From DASPKT01 sp035626475 (GTDB lineage Bacteria; Pseudomonadota; Alphaproteobacteria; Azospirillales; Azospirillaceae), in contig DASPNP010000017.1 of the NCBI GenBank assembly GCA_035626475.1, forward strand, positions 1 to 35,458: DNA of 35,458 nt, given 5' to 3'. Below, piece by piece: positions 6,571 through 18,718 of the stretch. Under the pieces are notes generated by a model. It was not told the origin of the DNA. It ran no database searches and was given only the letters and a program-made list of their open reading frames with translations. A program made the position numbers and the translations under genes. Every line of letters starts with the position of its first letter. Within the stretch, counting starts at the first letter, position 1.

Positions 6571-8034
6571 ATGGCGCAGAAGATGCTGGGGTTCGTCCAT
6601 ACGGGGCAGATGCTGCCGGAGAAGCGCGCGGCCGAGCTTCGCCGGGAGGATTTCCAGGAGATCTACGCCCGCTTCAGCGATCCGGCGGCGGCCGAGCAGG
6701 CCAACCGATGCTCGCAGTGCGGCGTGCCCTTCTGCCAGGTGCACTGCCCGGTCTCGAACAACATCCCGGACTGGCTGAAGCTGACGGCCGAGGGCCGGCT
6801 TGAGGAGGCCTACGAGGTCTCCCAGGCCACCAACAACTTCCCCGAGATCTGCGGCCGCATCTGCCCGCAGGACCGGCTGTGCGAGGGCAACTGCACCATC
6901 GAGCAGTCGACCCACGGCACCGTCACCATCGGCTCGATCGAGCGCTACATCACCGACACGGCCTGGGAACGCGGCTGGGTGAAGCCGGCGGTGCCGGTGC
7001 GCGAGCGGCCGGAGAGCGTCGGCATCATCGGCGCCGGCCCGGCCGGGCTGGCGGCCGCCGACCAGCTGCGGCGCAAGGGCTACCAGGTCCATGTCTACGA
7101 CCGCTACGACCGCGCCGGCGGCCTGCTGATCTACGGCATCCCCGGCTTCAAGCTGGAGAAGGAGGTGGTCGAGCGCCGCTCCCGCCTGCTGGCCGATGCC
7201 GGCGTCACCTTCCATCTCGGCTTCGAGGTCGGCCGCCACGCCACCCTGGCCGAGCTGCGCGCCAAACACGCCGCCGTGCTGATCGCCACCGGCGTCTACA
7301 GGGCGCGCGAGCTGGAGGCGCCGGGCTCGGGCCTCGACGGCATCGTGCCGGCGCTGGAGTACCTGACCGCCAGCAACCGGGTGGGCCTGGGCGACACGGT
7401 GGTCGACTATGTCCGCGGCCGGCTGAACGCCCAGGGCAAGGACGTGGTGGTTATCGGCGGCGGCGACACCGCCATGGACTGCGTGCGCACCGCCATCCGC
7501 CAGGGCGCCCGCTCGGTCAAGTGCGTCTACCGCCGCAACCGCGCCAACATGCCCGGCAGCCAGCGCGAGGTGGCGCATGCCGAGGAGGAGGGCGTCGAGT
7601 TCGTCTGGCAGGCGGCGCCCGAGGCCTTCCTGGGCGACCGCACCGTCACCGGCGTCCGCGCCCACCGCATGCATATGGGCGTGGCCGACGCCACCGGCCG
7701 GCAGACGCCGCAGCCGATCGAGGGCAGCGGCTTCACCCTGCCGGCCGACCTGGTCATCAAGGCGCTGGGCTTCGACCCGGAGGAGCTGCCGACCCTGTTC
7801 GGCGAGCCGGCGCTGAAAGTGAGCCGCTGGGGCACGGTGCAGGTCAGCCACCGCAACCAGATGACCAACCTGGATGGCGTCTTCGCCGCCGGCGATATCG
7901 TCCGCGGCGCCTCGCTGGTGGTCTGGGGCATCAAGGACGGCCGCGACGCCGCCGAGGGCATCCACCGCTATGTCCAGGCCCGCGCGGCCGCGGCGGGCGG
8001 CATGGAAGCCGGCCGGCTGGCCGCGGCGGAGTGA
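6571..8034 (+). CDS. gltD: Glutamate synthase (NADPH) small subunit
   Basis: The beta subunit of NADPH-GOGAT takes electrons from NADPH through FAD and passes them via [4Fe-4S] clusters to GltB. The 487-residue protein begins with a cysteine-rich domain: Cys47, Cys50, Cys55 and Cys59 (CSQCGVPFCQVHC), then a second set in CGRICPQDRLCEGNC. The FAD-binding motif GIIGAGPAGLAAADQL, the NADPH-binding motif VVVIGGGDTAMDC and the C-terminal FAD motif GVFAAGDIVRGASLV follow. GAGGAGCG precedes the ATG. It lies upstream of gltB, as in Azospirillum, rather than in the enteric gltBD order. A GST-family gene starts 5 bases after its stop. Confidence 0.97.
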   Translation: MAQKMLGFVHTGQMLPEKRAAELRREDFQEIYARFSDPAAAEQANRCSQCGVPFCQVHCPVSNNIPDWLKLTAEGRLEEAYEVSQATNNFPEICGRICPQDRLCEGNCTIEQSTHGTVTIGSIERYITDTAWERGWVKPAVPVRERPESVGIIGAGPAGLAAADQLRRKGYQVHVYDRYDRAGGLLIYGIPGFKLEKEVVERRSRLLADAGVTFHLGFEVGRHATLAELRAKHAAVLIATGVYRARELEAPGSGLDGIVPALEYLTASNRVGLGDTVVDYVRGRLNAQGKDVVVIGGGDTAMDCVRTAIRQGARSVKCVYRRNRANMPGSQREVAHAEEEGVEFVWQAAPEAFLGDRTVTGVRAHRMHMGVADATGRQTPQPIEGSGFTLPADLVIKALGFDPEELPTLFGEPALKVSRWGTVQVSHRNQMTNLDGVFAAGDIVRGASLVVWGIKDGRDAAEGIHRYVQARAAAAGGMEAGRLAAAE

Positions 8035-8039
8035 GCGCC

Positions 8040-8681
8040 ATGGCCTTCACCTACCGCCTCTACGACAACCTCTCATCGGGCAACGGCTACAAGTGCCGGC
8101 TGATGATGACCCTGCTGGGCATCCCCTTCGAGCGGGTCGAGATCGACATCGACCGGGGGGAGAGCCGCACGCCGGAGTTCCTGGCGATGAACCCGAACGG
8201 CCGCATCCCGCTGCTGCAGGTGGCGCCGGACCGGTACCTGGCCGAGAGCAACGCCATCCTCTGCTTCCTGGCCGAGGGCACCGAGTACCTGCCGGCCGAG
8301 CCCTGGCTGCGCGCCCAGGTGATGCAGTGGCTGTTCTGGGAGCAGTACAGCCACGAGCCCAACGTCGCCACCGCCCGCTTCTGGATCACGCACAAGTTCG
8401 AGATGAACGAGGAGCGGGTCCACGCGCTGGTGCTGAAGCGCGAGCAGGGCCACGCCGCGCTGAAGCTGATGGACCGGCACCTGGCGGCGACGCCCTTCCT
8501 GGTCGACAGCCGCTACACCATCGCCGACATCGCGCTCTACGCCTACACGCACGTCGCCGAGGAAGGCGGCTTCCAGCTGGACGAGTACGAGAATCTCCGC
8601 CGCTGGCTGGACCGCGTGGCGGCGCGTGACGGCCACATCCGCATCACCGACAAGGTCGGGCTGCCCGTGGGGGGCGCCTGA
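8040..8681 (+). CDS. Glutathione S-transferase family protein
   Basis: This 213-residue cytosolic GST-fold protein has an N-terminal thioredoxin-like domain (residues about 1-80, with NPNGRIPLLQVAPDRYLAES, where the cis-Pro and the ES glutathione-binding pair are visible) and a helical C-terminal domain with the N-capping motif YTIADIALYAYTH. The likely activating residue is Ser12 or Ser13 in YDNLSSGNGYK. The substrate cannot be told. The start is only 5 nt after the gltD stop, so it is co-transcribed and probably coupled. It meets hicB tail to tail with an 8-nt gap. Confidence 0.88.
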   Translation: MAFTYRLYDNLSSGNGYKCRLMMTLLGIPFERVEIDIDRGESRTPEFLAMNPNGRIPLLQVAPDRYLAESNAILCFLAEGTEYLPAEPWLRAQVMQWLFWEQYSHEPNVATARFWITHKFEMNEERVHALVLKREQGHAALKLMDRHLAATPFLVDSRYTIADIALYAYTHVAEEGGFQLDEYENLRRWLDRVAARDGHIRITDKVGLPVGGA

Positions 8682-8689
8682 TGGCGAGC

Positions 8690-8983
8690 CTACTCCGCCG
8701 CCGTGCGCCGGGCGCGGGCCAGCAGTTCGTCCGGCACGCTGACCAGAATGGGCAGACCGACGCGGTTGTCGGGATCGGCCATGACCTGTTCGAGGCTGCT
8801 GGGTTCGGGAATGGCCTCGCCATCCTCGATCATGCCTTCGATGTGACCGCTGAGGGCTTCGACGGCCATCTCCCTGACTTCGTCGAGGGTGGAACCTGCC
8901 GTGATGCAGCCAAGGAAGTCCGGGAAATGGACTCCATAGTCGGTGTCGGGGTCCTTGGCGAGGATGGCGATGTAGGTTGGCAT
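8690..8983 (-). CDS. hicB: HicB-family antitoxin (short form)
   Basis: The 97-residue protein has the partially degraded RNase H-like HicB domain: start MPTYIAILAKDPDTDYGVHF, then PDFLGCITAGSTLDEVREMA, then IEGMIEDGEAIPEPSSLEQV. HicB binds and inhibits HicA and usually represses the operon through a C-terminal DNA-binding domain. Many relatives run to about 130-140 residues with a ribbon-helix-helix tail. Here only VSVPDELLARARRTAAE follows the core, so the DNA-binding part looks shortened. The gene follows hicA by 9 nt on the minus strand. It ends 8 nt from the stop of the convergent GST gene. Confidence 0.88.
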   Translation of the reverse strand: MPTYIAILAKDPDTDYGVHFPDFLGCITAGSTLDEVREMAVEALSGHIEGMIEDGEAIPEPSSLEQVMADPDNRVGLPILVSVPDELLARARRTAAE

Positions 8984-8992
8984 GGGGCGCTC

Positions 8993-9181
8993 CTACTTCA
9001 GCTTGATGCCGGATTGCCGCTCGATGCTGGCAAGCGTGGACGGCGGCACGTCCTTGCGTGGATGAGGAACGGTCACGGTGCCGGGTCGTCTCGGATGCCC
9101 GAAATGCCAGTGGCTGCCGGTCGTCCGCTTGTGGAACCAGCCCTCGGCCTTGAGACGCCTGATCACTTCCCGGCTGTCCAT
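8993..9181 (-). CDS. hicA: HicA-family mRNA interferase toxin
   Basis: This 62-residue toxin has the small dsRBD-like HicA fold. Motifs visible are MDSREVIRRLKAEGWFHKRT, then TGSHWHFGHP with the putative catalytic histidine, then VPHPRKDVPPSTLASIERQS. HicA toxins cleave mRNA ribosome-independently. The ATG at 9181 is chosen because it gives the family's length; a longer frame upstream has no matching residues. hicA precedes hicB, the usual order. The pair is antisense to the surrounding gltD-gst and gltB genes, and its start diverges from gltB over 83 bp. Confidence 0.9.
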   Translation of the reverse strand: MDSREVIRRLKAEGWFHKRTTGSHWHFGHPRRPGTVTVPHPRKDVPPSTLASIERQSGIKLK

Positions 9182-9264
9182 CCCGCCATCATAGACCCGC
9201 AACGCGCCCTGGTGAACCGGGGATCGCTGCGCCTGCACAGCTTCTGAGACGAAGGACCCCAGCC

Positions 9265-13806
<4,542 letters not shown>

Positions 13807-13819
13807 TGTGAGCGGCCTT

Positions 13820-14015
13820 ATCCTTCTCCCCTTGCGGGAGAAGGATGGGGCCCCAAGCCTGCTTGGGGAGGATGAGGGGTCGACCGCCGCAGGCGGACGT
13901 TCTCGACGCTACGTTCAAGCTGAACCGGTGAGAACGTCGGGCTTTCGCCCGCCGACCCCTCACCCTCCCACCGCTTCGCGGCGGGCCCCTCCCTCTCCCG
14001 CAAGGGGCGAGGGAT
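13820..14015. repeat. long palindromic intergenic repeat, copy A
   Basis: A 196-bp element ends in hairpins: ATCCTTCTCCC...GGGAGAAGGAT on the left, and CCCTCTCCCG...GGGGCGAGGGAT on the right. Inner inverted segments include CCGCAGGCGGACGTTCTC opposite GAGAACGTCGGGC. Read in reverse complement, 27824-28020 is the same element with high identity along its length. It fills the gap between convergent gltB and the ACT-domain gene, and the left hairpin could serve as a gltB terminator. Confidence 0.85.
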
Positions 14016-14017
14016 GA

Positions 14018-14419
14018 TTACCGCCCCGCCGCCATCGCCTCCAGCAACGCCACCGCCTCCGCCGCCCGGTCCTCCGGCACGAAGAGATGGTCGTGGTGGT
14101 AGGCCGCCACGGCGTTGGTGCTGATGCCGGCCGCCGCCAGCCGCGAGGTGACGGCGGCGAGGAAGCCGACCGCGTCCAGGGCCGAATGCACCGTCAGCGT
14201 GATCCGGCGGCAGGGGAAGATCGCGGCCAGCCCGGCCCGCGCCGCCTCATCCGGCGTGACGATCAGTGTCATGCCCTCGGCTTCCCGGAACAGCATGACC
14301 GGCGCCAGCCCGGCGGGAACAGCTTGCCCGTGCGGGATCGTCGCGAAGACGAAACGGCCGGGCCCCAGCTCCGGCCGCATGGTGGCGATCAGGCGGGAGA
14401 GGTCGCGCTCGCCGCTCAC
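14018..14419 (-). CDS. ACT-domain-containing protein
   Basis: This 133-residue protein consists of two ACT-like halves: residues about 1-65 (PGRFVFATIPHG, EAEGMTLIVTPDEA) and about 66-133 (RITLTVHSALDAVGFLAAVT, then LAAAGISTNAVAAYHHDHLF). The family is related to COG3602-type ACT proteins, which are thought to bind small ligands, often amino acids. No enzyme domain is attached. Its ATG overlaps the stop of the GNAT gene, so the two are translationally coupled. The partner process is unknown. Confidence 0.8.
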   Translation of the reverse strand: MSGERDLSRLIATMRPELGPGRFVFATIPHGQAVPAGLAPVMLFREAEGMTLIVTPDEAARAGLAAIFPCRRITLTVHSALDAVGFLAAVTSRLAAAGISTNAVAAYHHDHLFVPEDRAAEAVALLEAMAAGR

Positions 14420-14865
14420 GGCCGCACCGTGTAGCGCAGGAAGCCGTCATGGCCGCCGGCGACCTTGTCATAGAGGGCCCGCGCCGTGGCGTTGCCCTCA
14501 TGGGTGTGCCAGTAGACCCGGCCCCAGCCTTCGGCGCGGGCGATCTCCACCAGCCGGTCGATCAGCGCCCGGCCGACGCCCCGGCCCCGCGCGTCGGCGT
14601 CGGTGAACAGGTCCTCGAGGTAGCAGAGGGTCGCGCTGCTCCAGGTGTGCGGGTGCAGCACGTAGTTGGCGAAGCCCAGCGCCCGCCCCTCCCCGTCCCG
14701 CGCCATCAGCGACTTGATGGGCGCTTTCGGGTCCAGGATGCGGCGCCAGAGCTCGGCCACCGTCGCCTCCGGCAGGCTCACCTCGTAGAAGGCGCAATAA
14801 TCCGCCCAGAGGCGGCGCCAGTCGGCCTCGTCGCTCGGCGTGGTCCGGGTGATGGTGACGGTCAT
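14416..14865 (-). CDS. GNAT-family N-acetyltransferase
   Basis: This 149-residue acetyltransferase has the acetyl-CoA motif A in LEDLFTDADARGRGVGRALI, and motif B in WGRVYWHTHEGNATARALYD with its typical N-x-x-A-x-x-L-Y signature. The ATG at 14865 is chosen because AAGGAGG lies just upstream; an in-frame GTG-like start at 14892 would put that Shine-Dalgarno inside the gene. Substrate is unknown. The next gene, the ACT-domain protein, overlaps its stop. Confidence 0.88.
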   Translation of the reverse strand: MTVTITRTTPSDEADWRRLWADYCAFYEVSLPEATVAELWRRILDPKAPIKSLMARDGEGRALGFANYVLHPHTWSSATLCYLEDLFTDADARGRGVGRALIDRLVEIARAEGWGRVYWHTHEGNATARALYDKVAGGHDGFLRYTVRP

Positions 14866-14978
14866 GGGCCCCTCCTTCTCGGGTGGGACCATACTCCGAA
14901 GGAGGCGGCCCCTGTCCAGTGGCGGGCCCCATTCCGCCCCTTTGGTTTATCAGGGCCTTGCGCTACAGTGCCGGCCGC

Positions 14979-15647
14979 ATGCGAACGCTCTTCCACCACC
15001 CGCTCTCCCCCGTCGCGCGCAAGGTGCGCGTCGCCCTCGCCGAAAAGCGGCTCGAGGTCCAGCTCGAGCTCGTCAAGCCCTGGGAACGGCAGGAGGATTT
15101 CCTCATGCTGAACCCCGCCGGCGAGGTGCCCGTGCTGCTGGAGGAGGACGGCGCCGTCATCGCCGGCCACCAGGCGGTGACCGAGTATCTGGAGGAGGCC
15201 TATCCCACCACCAGCCTGCTCGGCGCCGAGACGGTGCAGCGGGCCGAGGTGCGCCGCCTGGTCTCCTGGTTCGACAGCAAATTCGCCCTGGAAGTCGGCG
15301 ACATGCTGCTGGGCGAGAAGCTGATCAAGCGCCTGTCCGGCCAGGGCACGCCGCACGCCCAGGCGATCCGCGCCGGCCATGCCAACATCCACTACCACCT
15401 GGACTACATCGCCTTCCTGGCGGACCGGCGGAACTGGCTGGCGGGCGACCATTTCTCGCTGGCCGACATCGCGGCGGCGGCGCACATCTCCTGCATCGAC
15501 TATCTGGGCGACGTGCCCTGGGACGACCATCCCGAGGCCAAGGACTGGTACAGCCGCATCAAGTGCCGCCCCAGCTTCCGCCCGCTGCTGGCCGACCATC
15601 TGCCCGGCGCCCCGCCGCCCAAGCACTACGCCGACCTCGACTTCTGA
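14979..15647 (+). CDS. fzlA: GST-fold protein, probable FtsZ-binding division factor FzlA
   Basis: This 222-residue GST-fold protein has an N-terminal thioredoxin-like domain (FHHPLSPVARKVRVALAEK; LNPAGEVPVLLEEDG) and an all-helical C-terminal domain (NWLAGDHFSLADIAAAAHIS; YLGDVPWDDHPEAKDWYSRI; CRPSFRPLLADHLPG). It ends HYADLDF. From memory, that tail and the VPWDD/RPSFRPLLAD block characterise FzlA, the alphaproteobacterial FtsZ-binding protein that activates constriction, rather than detoxifying GSTs. FzlA is often near uppP, queG and an SDR gene; here uppP and an SDR are within 10 kb but queG is not in the window. The ATG at 14979 is chosen by homology; upstream codons show no GST residues. 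Confidence 0.72.
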   Translation: MRTLFHHPLSPVARKVRVALAEKRLEVQLELVKPWERQEDFLMLNPAGEVPVLLEEDGAVIAGHQAVTEYLEEAYPTTSLLGAETVQRAEVRRLVSWFDSKFALEVGDMLLGEKLIKRLSGQGTPHAQAIRAGHANIHYHLDYIAFLADRRNWLAGDHFSLADIAAAAHISCIDYLGDVPWDDHPEAKDWYSRIKCRPSFRPLLADHLPGAPPPKHYADLDF

Positions 15648-15738
15648 AGGCTATCTCCACGGAGATATCCCGGCGGCGCCCCATTTCCGCCTGCTTAAGC
15701 ACGCTAGACTGCACGCACCCGCAACGAGGAGAAGTCCC

Positions 15739-16458
15739 ATGCGCCGCGTCCTGTCCGCCCTGCCCTTGACCGCCCTGCTGCTGACCGCGCCCGTCCTGGC
15801 GCCGGCAGCCCAGGCGCAGGTGATCATGCCGACCATGGACCAGGTGACCGTCCAGTTGACCCAGGAGGATTGGGTCCGCACCGAGACGGCGCGGGTCACG
15901 CTGGTGGTGGACGCCGTCGGCAATGGCGGCTCGGTCCGCGACGAGGTGCTGAAGGCCGCCGCCGGCGTGTCCGACCGGGCGGAGTGGCGCATCGTCAGCT
16001 TCGACCGCCGCCAGGACGAGGCCGGGCTGGACAAGTGGCAGGCCGTGCTGGAGACCCGCCTGCCCGAGGCGTCCTTGGGTGGGCTGGAGGAGCGCGCCCG
16101 CAAGGCCAGCCGCGCCGGCCTGCAGATGCGCGTCGCCGGGGTGGACTTCACGCCGACCGTGGCCGAGATCGAGGCCGCGCGGTCGCGCTTGCGCGCCCAG
16201 ATCTACGCCCGGGTGACCGAGGAGCTGAAATCCGTCAACGCCCAGTTCCCCGGCCGCGCCTTCCGCGTCGCCCAGGTGAACTTCGAGGCCCACCCCGCCT
16301 CGGTGCCGCCCCCGCACTACGCCAAGGCCGAGCGCATGGCCATGGCCGCCGCACCCATGGAAAACGGCGCCGCGCCGGCGATGGACGTCGCCCAGAAGAT
16401 CACCCTGACCGCCCACGTCTCCTTCCAGGCCGTGGCACCCAACGAGCCGGGGAAGTAG
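15739..16458 (+). CDS. Secreted protein of unknown function, possibly SIMPL-like
   Basis: This 239-residue protein has a clear signal peptide (about residues 1-28, ending APAAQAQ), so it is periplasmic or exported. The mature part alternates beta strands and helices (TVQLTQEDWVRTETARVTLV; WRIVSFDRRQDEAGLDKWQA; EELKSVNAQFPGRAFRVAQV) and ends in a strand-rich segment (AQKITLTAHVSFQAV). The pattern recalls SIMPL/DUF541 proteins, but I cannot confirm the family. GAGGAG lies 9 nt before the ATG. It follows the FzlA candidate by 91 bp on the same strand and converges on the SDR gene across a repeat. Confidence 0.7.
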   Translation: MRRVLSALPLTALLLTAPVLAPAAQAQVIMPTMDQVTVQLTQEDWVRTETARVTLVVDAVGNGGSVRDEVLKAAAGVSDRAEWRIVSFDRRQDEAGLDKWQAVLETRLPEASLGGLEERARKASRAGLQMRVAGVDFTPTVAEIEAARSRLRAQIYARVTEELKSVNAQFPGRAFRVAQVNFEAHPASVPPPHYAKAERMAMAAAPMENGAAPAMDVAQKITLTAHVSFQAVAPNEPGK

Positions 16459-16487
16459 GGGGGGCTCCGTCCCTTTCCCCTCCACTA

Positions 16488-16633
16488 CCCGTCATCCCCG
16501 CGGAGGCGGGGACCCAGGTAATGAGCGGGCTATCCGGCCGTCGGCGGGGTGGAAAGGACGACGTTGCCGCCCGTCCTCCCGAGCGCCGGTGCAAAGGAAA
16601 TGCCTGGGTCCCCGCCTCCGCGGGCATGACGGG
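16488..16633. repeat. paired-arm palindromic repeat, copy 2
   Basis: Inverted arms (left CCCGTCATCCCCGCGG from 16488; right CCGCGGGCATGACGGG to 16633) share the outer sequence of the repeats at 5146 and 18384 but have a different interior: GGTAATGAGCG after the left arm and CCGGTGCAAAGGAAATGCC before the right arm. The reverse complement of 23297-23439 has the same interior borders. It fills the 200-bp gap between convergent genes. Confidence 0.85.
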
Positions 16634-16658
16634 CAGTGGATGATCGACGTGACCCGGC

Positions 16659-17540
16659 CTACAACCCCGCGGCCAGCTGCGCCTTCAGCCCCTCGCGGTA
16701 GGTCGGGTAGCGTAGCGCATATCCCAGCTCCTCCTTCAGCCGCCGGTTCGAGACGCGCTTGCTCTCGGCGTAGAAGCTGGCGGCCATGGGGCTGAGCCGG
16801 GCTTGGTCGAAGGGGATCAGCGGCGGCGGCTCCATGCCCAGCAGGCCGGCGGCGAAGGCGATCACTTCGGGCGAGGGGGCCGGCTCGTCGTCGCAGACAT
16901 TGTAGGCCGCCCCCGGGTTGGGCCTGGACATGGAGGCGACCAGCGCGCCGGCGATATCCTCGGCATGGATGCGGCTGAAGACCTGGCCCGGCTTGTCGAT
17001 GCGGCGCGCGGTGCCGGCACGGAGGCTGTCGATGACGCTGCGGCCGGGGCCGTAGATGCCGGGCAGGCGGAAGAGATGGACCGGCACGCCATGGTCCCGG
17101 TGGAGATCCAGCCAGCGCGCCTCGGCCCCGGCCCGGGCGCGCCCCCGGTCGGTGACGGGCGCGACGGGCGTGGATTCATCCACCCAGCCGCCCTGGTGGT
17201 CGCCATAGACGCCAGTGGTGGAGAGATAGCCGGCCCAGGCGAGCCCGCTCACGGCGGCGATGTCCCGGGCGTGGTGGTCCAGCACGGCGGCGCCGCTCCC
17301 GTCCGGCGGCACGGAGTCCAACAGGTGCGTGGTGCCCGCCAGCGCCGCGGCCGGGTCGTCCAGCGGCCGGTCGCGGTCGAACAGGAACGCCTCGATCCCG
17401 CGCGCCGCCAGTTCGGACCGCTTGGCATCGGAGCGGCAGGTCCCGGCCACGCGCCAGCCCTCGGCCAGCAGCCGGTCGGCCAGCACTTGGGCGCTGTAGC
17501 CGAGCCCGAAGCAGAAGAGGCGCTTCCCCATGACAGGCAT
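16659..17540 (-). CDS. SDR-family NAD(P)-dependent epimerase/dehydratase-like protein
   Basis: This 293-residue extended-SDR-like protein has the N-terminal nucleotide-binding motif FGLGYSA instead of the classical GxxGxxG. It also has YLSTTGVYGDHQGGWVDES (the Ser/Thr-Tyr region), FRLPGIYGPGRSVIDSL and FSRIHAEDIAGAL. Proteins of this type (YeeZ-like) are poorly characterised. Start at 17540 is chosen because AAGGA lies about 10 nt upstream; a second Met three codons later at 17531 is possible. It diverges from the TPR gene over 48 bp. Confidence 0.85.
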   Translation of the reverse strand: MPVMGKRLFCFGLGYSAQVLADRLLAEGWRVAGTCRSDAKRSELAARGIEAFLFDRDRPLDDPAAALAGTTHLLDSVPPDGSGAAVLDHHARDIAAVSGLAWAGYLSTTGVYGDHQGGWVDESTPVAPVTDRGRARAGAEARWLDLHRDHGVPVHLFRLPGIYGPGRSVIDSLRAGTARRIDKPGQVFSRIHAEDIAGALVASMSRPNPGAAYNVCDDEPAPSPEVIAFAAGLLGMEPPPLIPFDQARLSPMAASFYAESKRVSNRRLKEELGYALRYPTYREGLKAQLAAGL

Positions 17541-17588
17541 TCCGGTTAAGTCCTTCGCGACGTCCAATCCTTGACGACTGTAGGCGCC

Positions 17589-18344
17589 ATGACCCGCCCC
17601 CTCAACGCCCTCGCGCTCGGCTTCCTGCTGCTGGCCGGCACCGCCGACGCCGCGCCCTTCGCCTCGCGCGCCCAGTGCCTGGCGAAGGCGCAGGAGCTGC
17701 CCGACCACACCTTCGAGGCGGCGCTGGCGTGGGAGAAGGCGGGCGGCGGCCAGGACGCGCAGCTGTGCCAAGCGATGGCCCTGCTGTTCCGCGCCGACTA
17801 CGGGGCCGCCGCCGACCGGCTGGAGGCGCTGCTGCCCAATCTGAAGGCGTCGCCGCGTGTCCTGGCGGGCCTGTGGCAGCGCGCCGGCCTCGCCAATGCC
17901 GAGGCCGACCGGCCGGAGCGGGCCGAGGCGGCGTACGGCCGCGCCATTTCCCTGGACCCGACGGACCCCGAGCCGCTGGTCGACCGCGCCATCCTGCGTG
18001 CCGGCGCCGAGCGCTACTGGGACGCGCTGGCCGATCTGGACCGGGCCGCCGCCATGGCGCCGCACCGGGCCGACGTGCTGGTGCTGCGCGCCGCGGCGAA
18101 GCGCAAGCTGGCGCAGGACGCCCCGGCGGCGGCCGACCTGGAGAAGGCGCTGCAGCTGGAGCCGAAAAACGTCGAGGCGCTGCTGGCGCGCGGCAACCTC
18201 AAGGCCAGCCGGGGCGACGCGATGGGCGCCCGCTCCGACTGGCTGCGGGTGCGTGAGCTCGCCGGCGACACCGGCCCCGCCCGCGACGCCGCCGACAACA
18301 TGGCCAAGCTGGACGCCATGGAGGCGGAGGCGCGCAAGCGCTGA
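17589..18344 (+). CDS. Secreted TPR-repeat protein
   Basis: This 251-residue protein has a signal peptide (about residues 1-21, ending TADAAP). The rest is helical: tetratricopeptide-like repeats run from about residue 85 to 220, with phrases such as ERAEAAYGRAISLDPTDPEP, YWDALADLDRAAAMAPHRAD and AAADLEKALQLEPKNVEALL. TPRs mediate protein-protein contacts, here in the periplasm. The partner is unknown. The ATG at 17589 is chosen over an in-frame TTG at 17571 because it puts the signal peptide at the N-terminus. Confidence 0.82.
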   Translation: MTRPLNALALGFLLLAGTADAAPFASRAQCLAKAQELPDHTFEAALAWEKAGGGQDAQLCQAMALLFRADYGAAADRLEALLPNLKASPRVLAGLWQRAGLANAEADRPERAEAAYGRAISLDPTDPEPLVDRAILRAGAERYWDALADLDRAAAMAPHRADVLVLRAAAKRKLAQDAPAAADLEKALQLEPKNVEALLARGNLKASRGDAMGARSDWLRVRELAGDTGPARDAADNMAKLDAMEAEARKR

Positions 18345-18383
18345 GCGCTGCCGGATAAGAGCTGGGGAGGCGTACCTCCACTG

Positions 18384-18666
18384 CCCGTCATCCCGGCGCA
18401 GGCCGGGACCCAGGGGTTGCAGCGGGATGCGGCCAATGTAGCACGCCTCAATGGCAGTGATTGAGTTGTGCGTCCTTCGACAAGCTCAGGATGAGGATGA
18501 TTTAGCTGCTCCCGGCCGAACTTGCGCGTGATGGAACCAGGCGTGCCTGGCATCCCCCCATCCCTCATCCTGAGCTTGTCGAAGGACGCACAACGCCCCA
18601 GCCGCTCCGCTTCACCGGCCGCCTATGGCTGCAACCCCTGGGCCCCGGCCTTCGCCGGGGTGACGG
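18384..18666. repeat. composite palindromic repeat, copy 3 (outer arms plus nested module)
   Basis: The outer arms (CCCGTCATCCCGGCGCAGG from 18384; CTTCGCCGGGGTGACGG to 18666) and the adjoining TTGCAGCGGGATGCGGCC and GGCCGCCTATGGCTGCAA blocks match the reverse complement of the copy at 5146-5351. The interior differs: it holds the CTTCGACAAGCTCAGG palindrome at 18466-18593. The element fills most of the 374-bp gap between the convergent TPR and DUF2945 genes. No gene is seen there. Confidence 0.85.
18466..18593. repeat. nested palindromic module (CTTCGACAAGCTCAGG type)
   Basis: Two arms of 31 nt (18466-18496 and 18563-18593) are perfect inverted copies built around CTTCGACAAGCTCAGGATGA, separated by about 66 nt. 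A diverged copy stands alone at 19006-19113, outside any outer repeat, so this module is an independent family. Confidence 0.88.
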
Positions 18667-18718
18667 ATGAGATTGGCAACCACCGGTGAGAACCGAGCGG
18701 CCGGCTTTTGCGCCAGTG

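Noticed and set aside
9182..9264. Sigma-54 promoter for gltB in the hicA-gltB gap
   Set aside because: No TGGC-N8-TTGC-like pair with correct spacing is present; the best partial matches lack the -24 GG.
13808..14015. Short open frames with translations like LPLREKDGAPSLLGEDEG in the gap after gltB (also at 27818-28025)
   Set aside because: They are translations of the palindromic repeat, appear on both strands and in both copies, and resemble no protein domain.
18466..18593. CTTCGACAAGCTCAGG palindrome as a simple terminator of the TPR gene
   Set aside because: The arms are separated by about 66 nt, no T-tract follows, and a second copy occurs at 19006 away from that gene. It is better read as a repeat family.
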